Source: Lewinellaceae bacterium (GTDB lineage: Bacteria > Bacteroidota > Bacteroidia > Chitinophagales > Saprospiraceae). From it: a DNA stretch of 64,000 nt. The position numbers were made by a program, and so were the translations under genes. The notes beneath the pieces were generated by a model. It had not been told where the DNA came from, ran no database searches, and worked only from the letters and a program-made list of their open reading frames with translations. Each line of letters opens with the position of its first letter. Positions within the stretch are counted from its first letter, which is position 1. This document shows, piece after piece, positions 36,155 through 43,884 of this stretch. Where the stretch lies: assembly GCA_020636435.1 (NCBI GenBank), contig JACJXX010000001.1, forward strand, positions 2,807,001 to 2,871,000, in the 5' to 3' direction.

Positions 36155-36488
36155 ACAGCACGGCTACGGCCAGCAGGATCATGGAAAATAAAACCATCAA
36201 TGTATAAAGCCAGCCTAACCTGCCTTGCATAGGCACCTGAAGGGAAGAAGCCGCCGGCAAAGCTTTTGCTTTCCGCACTAACCAGTAAGCCAGGTATATA
36301 TAAATGGAAAAATGAAAGATTTGGAGCGTGGACAACAGTAAGTCATCAAAATTAGATAAGGCGAACCAGGCGAGCAATACCTGCAGCAGCCGGGTGGCCA
36401 GGAGGTTCTCGCTTTCCCGGGTGGCAAAAACGAAAATCAGGAAAATTCCCTGAACCAGACCTATGGCGAAGAGCAATGACCAGGGCAT
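35997..36488 (-). pseudogene. Truncated membrane fragment, likely N-terminus of a 7TM-AraC regulator
   Basis: The first ~115 residues are four hydrophobic helices (SLLFAIGLVQGIFLIFVFAT, LLQVLLAWFALSNFDDLLL, YLAYWLVRKA, LMVLFSMILLAVAVLFAWNF) like the membrane part of the AraC proteins at 770 and 32457. After about residue 118 the frame turns into low-quality sequence (GGVFRRLPGLPTAVRAGQQS), which is the antiphase reading of the alpha/beta hydrolase fragment. The DNA-binding domain is absent. It begins 15 bases after the DUF4058 gene stop, same strand. Confidence 0.6.
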
Positions 36489-36503
36489 GGAGTTGTGTGT
36501 TGA

Positions 36504-37280
36504 TTATTTTTGGGCCATCACTCCCAGCTCCTTCATCCACTCCAGCTCTTCCTCGGTAAAAGCGGGCGGCGGCGGGGCTTCGCTATAATTGACAGACCGT
36601 TCAAAAGCCCCCTGCTCATACACGTCTTTGAAAGCCTTTCCCAGGTCCAGCAAACTGTCTTTATCCGGTTGCTTCAAAGGAATGGGGATAACCGGCAGCG
36701 GATCCTTCACATCCACCGCCCAAACCTGGGTTGTGCCGATGCCGGCCCGGAGCAGGCAGATCAGGTAATGCGATTGGGGCAAATAGGGGTGTCCGAACGG
36801 CCGTTCGCCCCGCCGGAGCAGGTCGATTTCCACCAGGTGTACCCCGGCATAATGCAGCCGTTCTCGTTTTTCCCGGTAAGGGAGCAGCCCCGGCTTGCGC
36901 TTATTGACCGGCGATAAAATCTCGATGGCCGTGATGAGTTGATTGCTTTTCCTATCCTTGATTTCTACGACGGGAATGCGGGCTTCTATATTTTTTATGG
37001 CTGGAAGGACAATGGTTTCCGGCGTTACCGGCGGCTCATAAGCGCCGACTGGTTCCTTCGCCACGTCGGCCTTACGAAAAACTTCCACGTCCGGATACAT
37101 GATTCCAACATCCTCCTCCGGGGAGGTATCCTCGACCGTATAAGTATTCAGATGAACAACATAAGGATCAGCAAGCCGGGAAATCAGTTGCACCTTTATC
37201 AAATAGGCGAGGCTATTGTGGACATCGGGCCAGAGATACCCTTCGAGATAGGGGTCCATACCGGGAAAGGGAGAGGGCAT
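36504..37280 (-). CDS. DUF4058 family protein
   Basis: The protein has 258 residues from the ATG at 37280, selected because DUF4058 proteins open with MPSPFPGMDPYLE as here; the longer frame to 37325 adds nothing conserved. The conserved motifs are WPDVHNSLAYL, a central RIPVVEIKDRKSNQLITAIE block with ILSPVNKR, and YAGVHLVEIDLLRRGERPF. The E-(I/L)-K and E-I-L-S-P-x-N-K pattern recalls a nuclease-like core, but no activity is known. Orphan gene on the minus strand, upstream of the chimeric pseudogene. Confidence 0.85.
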   Translation of the reverse strand: MPSPFPGMDPYLEGYLWPDVHNSLAYLIKVQLISRLADPYVVHLNTYTVEDTSPEEDVGIMYPDVEVFRKADVAKEPVGAYEPPVTPETIVLPAIKNIEARIPVVEIKDRKSNQLITAIEILSPVNKRKPGLLPYREKRERLHYAGVHLVEIDLLRRGERPFGHPYLPQSHYLICLLRAGIGTTQVWAVDVKDPLPVIPIPLKQPDKDSLLDLGKAFKDVYEQGAFERSVNYSEAPPPPAFTEEELEWMKELGVMAQK

Positions 37281-37336
37281 AACAACAGTTTCTACAAATT
37301 TAAACAAACGAGTGGACTTCCTCAATAGCCTTTGAG

Positions 37337-37461
37337 GGCTACCCGTCTAGCGTTGGACAATAGCTGCCGGGGTTGTGTACGGTGTACGGGTCCAACGTTG
37401 GCTAGTGGCTGTGTACGGTGTACGAAGCACCACCTGGCTGTCCAACATTAGAACGGTAGCC
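37337..37461. mobile_element. GGCTACC-family MITE, copy C
   Basis: Ends GGCTACCCGTCTAGCGTTGG and, inverted, GGCTACCGTTCTAATGTTGG. The 8-bp target duplication is CCTTTGAG (37329-37336 and 37462-37469). The interior differs from copies A and B: it contains two GTGTACGGTGTACG blocks like the satellite at 11626-11722 and an extra CCAACGTTGG. Confidence 0.87.
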
Positions 37462-37477
37462 CCTTTGAGTTGAAAAC

Positions 37478-38962
37478 TCACTGTTTCACAATCTGCCCGG
37501 AGAATGCCTCTTTTTCCGTCTTCCAAAGTAAGTGATATACCCCCGGCGGCCAACCGGCAGTGGAAATTTCCACCCTCTGCATCCTTGCCGTTTTCGACAG
37601 GATCATCCTTCCAGTCTCATCAAAGATGGACAGACGGCCTTCGGAAAACGGCCCGCCTTCCGGCACTTCGATGAAACACGGCCCGTCGGTGGGGTTGGGC
37701 GTTATGCGCAGCCCGGGGATGGTAGCCGCCAAAGCGGAGTTGACGGCAGTTAGTGGTTCAAAACATTGAAGCCCAACGCAAAACAGGCGAGGCTCCGAAC
37801 CGGCGGCCGTATCGGTGCTCGTACCCATTGCTGCCAGGCAGCCATCCGTACTCAGCGCTATGCTGGCCAATGATTCCGAACTCTCCGCAGGTTCGTAGGC
37901 TTGAGCAGACAAGAGGTTGCCCATGGTATCAACCACTCCGAAGAAGGCGTAGGAATCTTCTACATTGCCCCCCCCTTCCGAATAGATCAAAGAATTGCCA
38001 ACAAAGGCAATTTTATCCGGAGCCACCCTTTTCAGGAAAATACTCAGGTCGAACCCGCCGGATGGATAGCTATTGAGCCAGGCAGTGTTGCCTTCCGCAT
38101 CCGTTTTCATGATCTGATATTTGGAAGTGATAAAATCAAAGTCCGAAAATACGCCCAGGCAGATAGAGCCGCCGGGCATGGCGGCGATGGCGTTGACAAA
38201 GGAAACGGCTCCATATTCTTTACTCCAGATGAGCTCGCCGTCCTTATCAGTTTTCAGAAGGTAGCCGCCCTCGGTTGCGCCGTTAGACAATTCTCCCCTG
38301 CCGCCGATCAGCAGGTCTCCATTGGCGAGCTGTTCGGCCGCCAATGCGGAACTAGCCCGGCCGGTTGCCCAAACTAAATCTCTTTGCCACAGTAGGTTGC
38401 CGCCTTCGTCGATCTTCAGGGCGAAACCGGTGTGGTTGCCTGCGCTTCCCCAGTATGATCCCACCAGGACAAAACCACCGTCAACTGCCCGGATGATCTC
38501 ATTGAAATCCTCCCTGGACTCGAAGTCATAAGTTTTTTCCCAGACCTTGTTGCCGGCCCCATCGATCCTGATGGCCAGCAGATCCTGATCGCCTGCATCA
38601 TCCCTGAACTGCCCGGCCAGGATAAAGCCATTGTCGGTTGTGGTTTCCAAAACCGACACCAGTTCCAAAGTGCCCAACGCTCTGTTTCTGATGAAAATAC
38701 TCCGTACGGTGTCGCCCTGAGGATTTATCTCCAGCAAAAAAATATCGGCTTCACTCGGTGTGAAAAAACCAAAGCCATCATAACTTCCTTCGATCGCCCT
38801 GCCGGCGGCCATGAAATTGCCGTTGGGCAGCGCGACAATATCTCGCCCGGATTGTTTGAGAAACGGACCTGCCCAGGAATTGGCCCACTCCTGGCATGGA
38901 CTCTCGAAGAAAAACAGCAACAGGGGAAATAGAATGCATAATTTTAAGTGATACGCTTTCAT
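37478..38962 (-). CDS. Secreted beta-propeller-like protein with T9SS tail
   Basis: The protein has 494 residues from the ATG at 38962, which precedes the signal segment LKLCILFPLLLFFF; an ATG at 38974 is also possible. The body has six or so repeats of the pattern GGFVLVGSYWGSAG...LKIDEGGNLLWQRD (for example NGFILAGQFRDDAGDQ and KTDKDGELIWSKEYG), a delta-60-type propeller found in secreted Bacteroidota proteins. The C-terminal ~80 residues (LRITPNPTDGPCFIEV ... GVYHLLWKTEKEAF) are a T9SS sorting domain. Function unknown. Confidence 0.82.
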   Translation of the reverse strand: MKAYHLKLCILFPLLLFFFESPCQEWANSWAGPFLKQSGRDIVALPNGNFMAAGRAIEGSYDGFGFFTPSEADIFLLEINPQGDTVRSIFIRNRALGTLELVSVLETTTDNGFILAGQFRDDAGDQDLLAIRIDGAGNKVWEKTYDFESREDFNEIIRAVDGGFVLVGSYWGSAGNHTGFALKIDEGGNLLWQRDLVWATGRASSALAAEQLANGDLLIGGRGELSNGATEGGYLLKTDKDGELIWSKEYGAVSFVNAIAAMPGGSICLGVFSDFDFITSKYQIMKTDAEGNTAWLNSYPSGGFDLSIFLKRVAPDKIAFVGNSLIYSEGGGNVEDSYAFFGVVDTMGNLLSAQAYEPAESSESLASIALSTDGCLAAMGTSTDTAAGSEPRLFCVGLQCFEPLTAVNSALAATIPGLRITPNPTDGPCFIEVPEGGPFSEGRLSIFDETGRMILSKTARMQRVEISTAGWPPGVYHLLWKTEKEAFSGQIVKQ

Positions 38963-39318
38963 GAGATTTAGCATTTAGTTTGAAACAGTCAGGTTAATTT
39001 ATGCTTATAAAGTTACGCGGATTGATGAAGGGAAAAAAGGACAAATCAAGGGAGATATAGATTTTTATTCGGGCGCACAAAGTTGTAAGGCACTGTTTTT
39101 TAGGTGTTTATAAATTTTGTTTATAGCTTGTGCCCCGCTGTACAGCCCGTGATCACGGGAATATCTCTCGTCCTCTTCACCACCGGAAAAATAATGGTGG
39201 TGCTTTGTTCCTCTGGAATATTGCTGTTTGTAGCGCCGTTGGCGAGATCGCGTTTCAGGCTACAGCCAGCAAGTGCGGACAGGACAATAATCCGGAATAA
39301 TGGGTATATTAGGACCCA
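38963..39318. other. Divergent intergenic region without a supported gene
   Basis: An antisense frame at about 39121-39300 ends in a lipobox-like LSALAGC followed by 43 residues, but it lacks a normal start codon, so it is not called. No repeat-family copy was seen. Confidence 0.4.
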
Positions 39319-40368
39319 ATGATGAAAATAAAGCTCCTCCTCTTTCTTACGGGCACAATTCTCCTGGCCTGTCAGAACAGTGGGCCTTCCTCGGAAGCCC
39401 CGAAAACTGCCGTCACCCGCATCGCCTTCGGCTCCTGCGCCCACCAGGATAAGGAACTGCCATTGCTGAACGTGGCCGCCGGCCTCAACCCGGATGTATT
39501 CCTCTTCCTGGGCGACAACATCTACGGCGATACCCGCGATATGGATACCCTGCGCGCCAAATACGCCAAACTGGCCGCCAAAGCGGAATTCCAAAACCTG
39601 ACCGGCCAAACCCGGGTGCTCGCCGTGTGGGACGACCACGACTACGGCGAGAACGACGCCGGGCGTCACTATCCCTTCAAAGCGGAATCCAAAGAAATTT
39701 TCCTGGATTTCTGGAAAGTGCCCGCTGATTCGGACCGCCGCCAGCATGAAGGTATTTATGGTGTAGAAACCTTGCAAACAGAAGGCCATTTGATACAATT
39801 CATCCTGCTGGACACCCGCACTTTCCGGGACGACCTCATCCTCCGGGATTCCACCGATACGGTTTTCAAGAACGACTACGTGCCCAACCAGAACCCCGAC
39901 AGCACCTTCCTGGGCGAAGCGCAATGGGAGTGGCTGGAAAAGCAACTCTCCACCGAAGCGGATATCCGCATCATTGCCACCAGCAACCAGTTCAGCCACG
40001 CCTACAACGGCTGGGAAAGCTGGACCAACGTACCCCACGAACGGCAACGGATGATCGACCTGATCCGAAAGACAAAAGCCAACGGCGTGCTCTTCCTCTC
40101 CGGCGATGTGCACTGGGGAGAGATCTCCAAACTGGAAGTGGCCGGCGGCTATCCCCTCTACGACGTCACCTCCAGCGGCATCACCCAAACCTGGGATGTC
40201 ATCGAGCCCAACGGCAACCGCATCGGCGAGGCGGTTCCGCAAAATAATATAGGACTGGTCGAAATTCAGGCCGCCGGGGATTCCACACTGCTTATCCTGT
40301 CTCTTTACGATGCGGCCGGCAAGGCAGTGGTGAAGCATAAGGTTGGACTAGCGGAGCTTTCTTTTTAA
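39319..40368 (+). CDS. PhoD-like alkaline phosphatase lipoprotein
   Basis: The protein has 349 residues. The lipobox is ILLAC. The PhoD-type metallophosphatase motifs appear in order: RIAFGSCAHQ, FLGDNIYGDT, AVWDDHDYGENDAG, LDTRTFRDDL, ATSNQFSH and LSGDVHWGEI. These give the Asp, Asn and His ligands of the dinuclear metal site. Homologues release phosphate from phosphodiesters or monoesters in the periplasm. The gene is followed directly by a dense block of repeats; its stop is 1 base from the truncated palindromic element at 40370. Confidence 0.9.
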   Translation: MMKIKLLLFLTGTILLACQNSGPSSEAPKTAVTRIAFGSCAHQDKELPLLNVAAGLNPDVFLFLGDNIYGDTRDMDTLRAKYAKLAAKAEFQNLTGQTRVLAVWDDHDYGENDAGRHYPFKAESKEIFLDFWKVPADSDRRQHEGIYGVETLQTEGHLIQFILLDTRTFRDDLILRDSTDTVFKNDYVPNQNPDSTFLGEAQWEWLEKQLSTEADIRIIATSNQFSHAYNGWESWTNVPHERQRMIDLIRKTKANGVLFLSGDVHWGEISKLEVAGGYPLYDVTSSGITQTWDVIEPNGNRIGEAVPQNNIGLVEIQAAGDSTLLILSLYDAAGKAVVKHKVGLAELSF

Positions 40369-40369
40369 C

Positions 40370-40449
40370 TATGGTATTTCGGCCGCAAAACCGTAACACA
40401 GCAATACCATAAAACCGGAGTTGGAGACTACATATCGAAGACCGGTTAA
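40370..40449 (-). repeat. Nested palindromic element, copy 2 (half)
   Basis: Inverted and nearly identical to 8086-8165 (CCGGTCTTCGA, TGTAGTC, CCGGTTTTATGGTATTGC, TTTTGCGGCCGAAATACCAT). The outer arm is missing. It starts immediately after the PhoD stop and ends exactly where the next element begins. Confidence 0.75.
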
Positions 40450-40625
40450 TACTACTTTGTTAACTTAAAATCTCGCATGGCCGAAGTGCCTGGAGCGCGG
40501 GCCTCCAGGCCCGCGTAAACCTGCTTCAAGCAGGTTTTTAGTATGATATTGCCTTTTCATGGGCTGCCCGAGGCAGCCCTCGCGGGCCTGGAGGCCCGCG
40601 CTCCTGTTAAGTTAACAAAGTAGTA
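40450..40625. repeat. GC-rich multi-hairpin element with TACTACTTTG ends, copy 2
   Basis: Perfect 19-bp inverted ends TACTACTTTGTTAACTTAA / TTAAGTTAACAAAGTAGTA enclose a 24-bp perfect inverted arm beginning GGAGCGCGGGCCTCCAGG, with two internal hairpins, AACCTGCTTCAAGCAGGTT and GGGCTGCCCGAGGCAGCCC. The predicted structure is a two-leaf cloverleaf on a long stem. Confidence 0.85.
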
Positions 40626-40977
40626 TTTAGTAGTCGGACAAATTTAATTGGAGTATAACCCGAGGCTTAAGTCCGAGCGCAATAGGAAATTGGGCTACCT
40701 GTCTAATGTTGGCCAGCAGAAGGGGGAAAGCCGAGCGGAGTCGAGGCCGAGCGTGTGCAGGAAGCATGGAGTGGCCAATGTTAGACAGGTAGCCGGAAAT
40801 TGCACCCCGACAACGCCACCTCGGGCGCCGATTTATTCCATTTCATTCCCTGCCTGCCTGCCAGCCTGCGGCACAGCCGGCGGGCTCGGCCGCCTCGCGG
40901 GCAGGCATCAGTCGCTACGCTCGTGTTCCATTGGCGTCAGAGTTATTTGAAAATGTAAAATAATTCTGTCCGATCAC
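40626..40977. repeat. Repeat block with GTAGTCGGACA-type ends, containing a MITE
   Basis: The left part TTTAGTAGTCGGACAAATTT and the right part (inverse TAAGTGATCGGACAGAATT) face each other, bounding about 350 bases without a supported gene. A GGCTACC MITE lies inside at 40693-40794. A GC-rich CCTGCC/GGCAGG segment (about 40850-40907) can fold. Confidence 0.5.
40693..40794. mobile_element. GGCTACC-family MITE, copy D
   Basis: Ends GGCTACCTGTCTAATGTTGG and, inverted, GGCTACCTGTCTAACATTGG. The 8-bp target duplication is GGAAATTG (40685-40692 and 40795-40802). The interior (AAGCCGAGCGGAGTCGAGG) is unlike the other copies. Confidence 0.87.
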
Positions 40978-42519
40978 TTACAGCGTGCTAATCAAAATTT
41001 TCCGAACGGCTACCCCCCCGGCCACTAAAAAAATGCGCAGTCCATAAAGCCCATTGGGCAAGCCACGGATGTCAAGGGTACGGGAGGAAGAGCCAAAGGC
41101 CCGTATGATTCTGCCCGAAACATCCACCAACTCGAAGCGTTGCACTTCCATCTGCCGTTCGTCGTAGTCTAAATGAATGACATCCTTCGCCGGGTTGGGG
41201 AAAACGAGGAATTCAAGCGAAGCCGCACCGGATATGCCATCCGGCAGGGCAAACTCATAGCAACCCATGTCAAATCCGGCGCCAATGGGCCGGGCATGGC
41301 CATCCAGGTCGTCGTTTACAAGGGCGGCTACCAGATTCGTGCCGGCATCAATGGCCTGAGCGCCGGCCCTGAGGTGGTAGTCGTTGCCGGCAGCATTCTG
41401 GAATAAGGTGGCCAGGGGCTCCGCCAACAGCGAATGCCCGTCAAAGCCCAGCGCCTGCCAGGCTGCCAGGGATACGGCCGAACCATCCCCATCCGCGCTC
41501 ATCTTGTCGTTCAGCATGTTGTAATCGCACTGTAGCCCGGCGGTTTCTTCCGCAGCAATACACCCCCGCCAGGCATGCCGGTTGAGGATGATGTTGTTGT
41601 AAATTTCCGTATTCTGGTTGGCGCCGGCCTTCACCAGGATGCCCCACCGCCCGTCCTCGGGCACGATGATGGTGTTGTTATAAATTTTAGCCCCATTGGT
41701 CACGATGGCCCCATCTTGTTGAAACAGGGCGATGCCCTGCCCGAAATGGTTGTTGTAAATGAGGTTGTTGTACACCACCGGATTTTGAAGGCCGTCCATG
41801 TTGATGCCGGCGGCCAGCCCGTTGTCGTGGATGACATTGCCGTAGACCTGCGCATCGGAAATGATGCCGTCCCCTCCTTCCGACAGGTCGGCATTGATGT
41901 GGATGCCGATGTTGTTGTTGCCGTAACACTCGTTGTAGCGGATGACGGGCCGGTCCGAGCTGTTGGACACGTAAATGCCATGCTCGTCCACCGAATTGGT
42001 GCAGACGTTGTACTCGATCAGGATGTCGTCGGTGAAGCCGGTGAAGATGCCGCGCTCCGCGTTGCCGTCGCAGCGGCAGTTGCGCACCGCGCAGTGATCG
42101 GAAAGGACGACGCGTATGCCGTTGCCGTTGCCCGGCATGCCGTTCACCGCAAAGCCGTCGACCACTACATAATCGGCGTTTTCGATGTTGATGCCGTCGT
42201 TTCGAATGGGCCCGCTTTGGTCGATGACGGCGCTGTTGCCCAGGGCCTGGAAGACGATGGGGGCGGCGCTCGTCCCGTTTTTATCCCTGAGGTCGAAACC
42301 GGCGTAGGTGCCGTCGGCTGCGAAGACGGTGTCGCCCGCCTGCACGGCCTCCGCCGCGAATTGCAGGGTGAGGAAGGCATCGGCAAGGGAAAGGCCGGTG
42401 TTGGTGTTGGAGCCGGTGGGGGCGACGTAGTAGGTGGTGGCGTGGAGGCTAAGATTGAGGCTAAGGTTAAGGTTGAGGAGGATGGCCAGGAAAAGGGGCC
42501 AGGTGTTGGGTGTTTTCAT
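40978..42519 (-). CDS. Secreted right-handed beta-helix protein with T9SS tail
   Basis: The protein has 513 residues from the ATG at 42519; the open frame continues to 42558. The signal peptide is a curious LNLNLSLNLSL repeat, encoded by GTTAAG/ATTGAG-type DNA repeats. TTYYVAPTGSNTNTGLSLAD and AFLTLQFAAEAVQAGDTVFA are the DUF1565-type cap; parallel beta-helix coils follow (about 90-340: IVFQALG, VVVDGFAVNG, IRYNECYGNNNIGIHI, VYNNLIYNN). The C-terminal ~75 residues (FLVFPNPAKDVIHL ... GLYGLRIFL) are a T9SS sorting domain. A pectate-lyase-like fold suggests polysaccharide binding or cleavage; no catalytic residues were assigned. Confidence 0.87.
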   Translation of the reverse strand: MKTPNTWPLFLAILLNLNLSLNLSLHATTYYVAPTGSNTNTGLSLADAFLTLQFAAEAVQAGDTVFAADGTYAGFDLRDKNGTSAAPIVFQALGNSAVIDQSGPIRNDGINIENADYVVVDGFAVNGMPGNGNGIRVVLSDHCAVRNCRCDGNAERGIFTGFTDDILIEYNVCTNSVDEHGIYVSNSSDRPVIRYNECYGNNNIGIHINADLSEGGDGIISDAQVYGNVIHDNGLAAGINMDGLQNPVVYNNLIYNNHFGQGIALFQQDGAIVTNGAKIYNNTIIVPEDGRWGILVKAGANQNTEIYNNIILNRHAWRGCIAAEETAGLQCDYNMLNDKMSADGDGSAVSLAAWQALGFDGHSLLAEPLATLFQNAAGNDYHLRAGAQAIDAGTNLVAALVNDDLDGHARPIGAGFDMGCYEFALPDGISGAASLEFLVFPNPAKDVIHLDYDERQMEVQRFELVDVSGRIIRAFGSSSRTLDIRGLPNGLYGLRIFLVAGGVAVRKILISTL

Positions 42520-42869
42520 ATTTTCGGTTTTTGATTTTTGGCCTAAAAGACATCCCACCCGAAGTTGGCGAGATTGATGGCGGGTATGGACATGGGCTTT
42601 GGTTTTTCCTGGTAAATATACTGGACGGAAGGGGCTTTGCCAAATTGGGAATGGCTTTCACAGTTAACCCTTTGAATGAAAACAGGATAAAATCTAATTA
42701 ATTTAGACTTTAGTTTGAATAATTTCATAAAATACAATAAATTACTCTTTTACTTGTAATGGCCTTTTCATTCTTTTGTCCGAAATATCCAGGGCCAGGG
42801 AGAAAATGCAAGTAATCATATCCCAAAAACAAAAGAAATACTGGAATGCATCCTAAAAAACAGATAGTA
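42520..42869. other. AT-rich divergent promoter region
   Basis: It lies between the beta-helix gene (minus) and the small operon (plus). It is clearly more AT-rich than the flanks (about 42665-42760) but holds no recognised element. Confidence 0.4.
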
Positions 42870-43334
42870 ATGGAGACGAAATATCAAGGATTCCTTGAAG
42901 ATCTCATCCCTATTCTCAAAGGCGAAGTAAAAAGAATAAAGACCACAAAGAATGAAGGCAACTTCACCGCCGGCCTGCTGCATGAATACTACCATACCCT
43001 GCTGCTCATCCAGGAGCTATCCATTGAGATCAACCTGCCACTGAGCTCAATCGGGTTGAATGACATTTCAGAACTAAACCACCAATACGGAGAAATACCA
43101 ACGGCCCTAAAACCGGCGGCCTTCAAAAAGCTAATACAAAAACTGGTAAAAGCCCTGAAACAAAAAGCCGCTACCCTAAGACAAAAAAACGCCGATAATG
43201 AAGCATTCCAACAAGGTCAGCTACAGGCGTTCCATACCATCCTGAGCATCTTGCAGGAACAGGCCGAGTTATCCTTCGACATCAAGTTGAAGGAAATAGG
43301 CCTGGAAAAGGTGGAATTGTCGGATTATATGTAA
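42870..43334 (+). CDS. Small cytosolic protein, unknown function
   Basis: The protein has 154 residues from the ATG at 42870; an ATG at 42846 would add eight residues. It is mainly helical (FLEDLIPILKGEVKRIKTTK, LLHEYYHTLLLIQELSIEI, KKLIQKLVKALKQKAATLRQ) with strongly charged ends and no signal peptide. No family is recognised. It is followed after 52 bases by another small gene of similar character, and the two probably form an operon. Base use is AT-richer than in the neighbouring fadH-type gene. Confidence 0.55.
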   Translation: METKYQGFLEDLIPILKGEVKRIKTTKNEGNFTAGLLHEYYHTLLLIQELSIEINLPLSSIGLNDISELNHQYGEIPTALKPAAFKKLIQKLVKALKQKAATLRQKNADNEAFQQGQLQAFHTILSILQEQAELSFDIKLKEIGLEKVELSDYM

Positions 43335-43386
43335 GCGATTCCATTGCATTTCTCCGGCCACCAGGAAACAAAGAAGATAACTAATC

Positions 43387-43746
43387 ATGATAATACTGAA
43401 CGTAAGAACAAACGATGCCGGCGTTTTCTGTTTGCACTTTCAATACCTGATCGAACACCTGATTGACGGCAAGCAAAAGGAGGAGATCGATTGGGCATTG
43501 GTCCATATCCTCAACAACTTGTTCCTTAAAATGGAAAAGATCAGCGACATCGTCGATGATGTCTTGCCCTTAGAACTGAGCGAAGAAGAAGCCCGGACTT
43601 TCTATTTCACCCTCACGCAGAAAAAATACCTGGAAGCGTTGGAGGCCAACCCGGATGCTATGGAAGGCAGTTTTTACGGGTCTTTGCTTCTGATCAGGGA
43701 GAAGATGACCCATCAGTTAGAAGCAAAATTGAAAACGGCGGCCTGA
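43387..43746 (+). CDS. Small cytosolic protein, unknown function
   Basis: The protein has 119 residues, mostly helical, with a short beta start (MIILNVRTNDAGVFCLHF). Acidic stretches (DIVDDVLPLELSEEEAR) and a C-terminal helix (LLLIREKMTHQLEAKLK) resemble small regulatory or antitoxin-like proteins, but no family is recognised. It follows the 154-residue protein and ends before a convergent reductase gene. Confidence 0.5.
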   Translation: MIILNVRTNDAGVFCLHFQYLIEHLIDGKQKEEIDWALVHILNNLFLKMEKISDIVDDVLPLELSEEEARTFYFTLTQKKYLEALEANPDAMEGSFYGSLLLIREKMTHQLEAKLKTAA

Positions 43747-43884
43747 TACAGCAACTCCCCTGCCTCCGCCCACTGATACGCCGGAACAATGGTGTCGCTC
43801 GTCCGGGTAAAAACAATGCCGTCCTCGTGCCTCGGCCGGGTAAAAAACAATGAAACAATGAAACAGTGTTCCACTATTCTACCC

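Noticed and set aside
39121..39300. Possible small lipoprotein on the minus strand ending ...LSALAGC plus 43 residues
   Set aside because: A lipobox-like run exists but the only long frame starts inside the PhoD gene antisense, and no ATG, GTG or TTG lies at a sensible place before the signal.
35529..40625. Hairpin repeats considered as a CRISPR array
   Set aside because: Copies are kilobases apart, differ in orientation, and there are no regular spacers or cas genes.
40648..40950. 100-codon plus-strand ORF
   Set aside because: It runs through a MITE with target duplications and GC-rich palindromes; not a gene.
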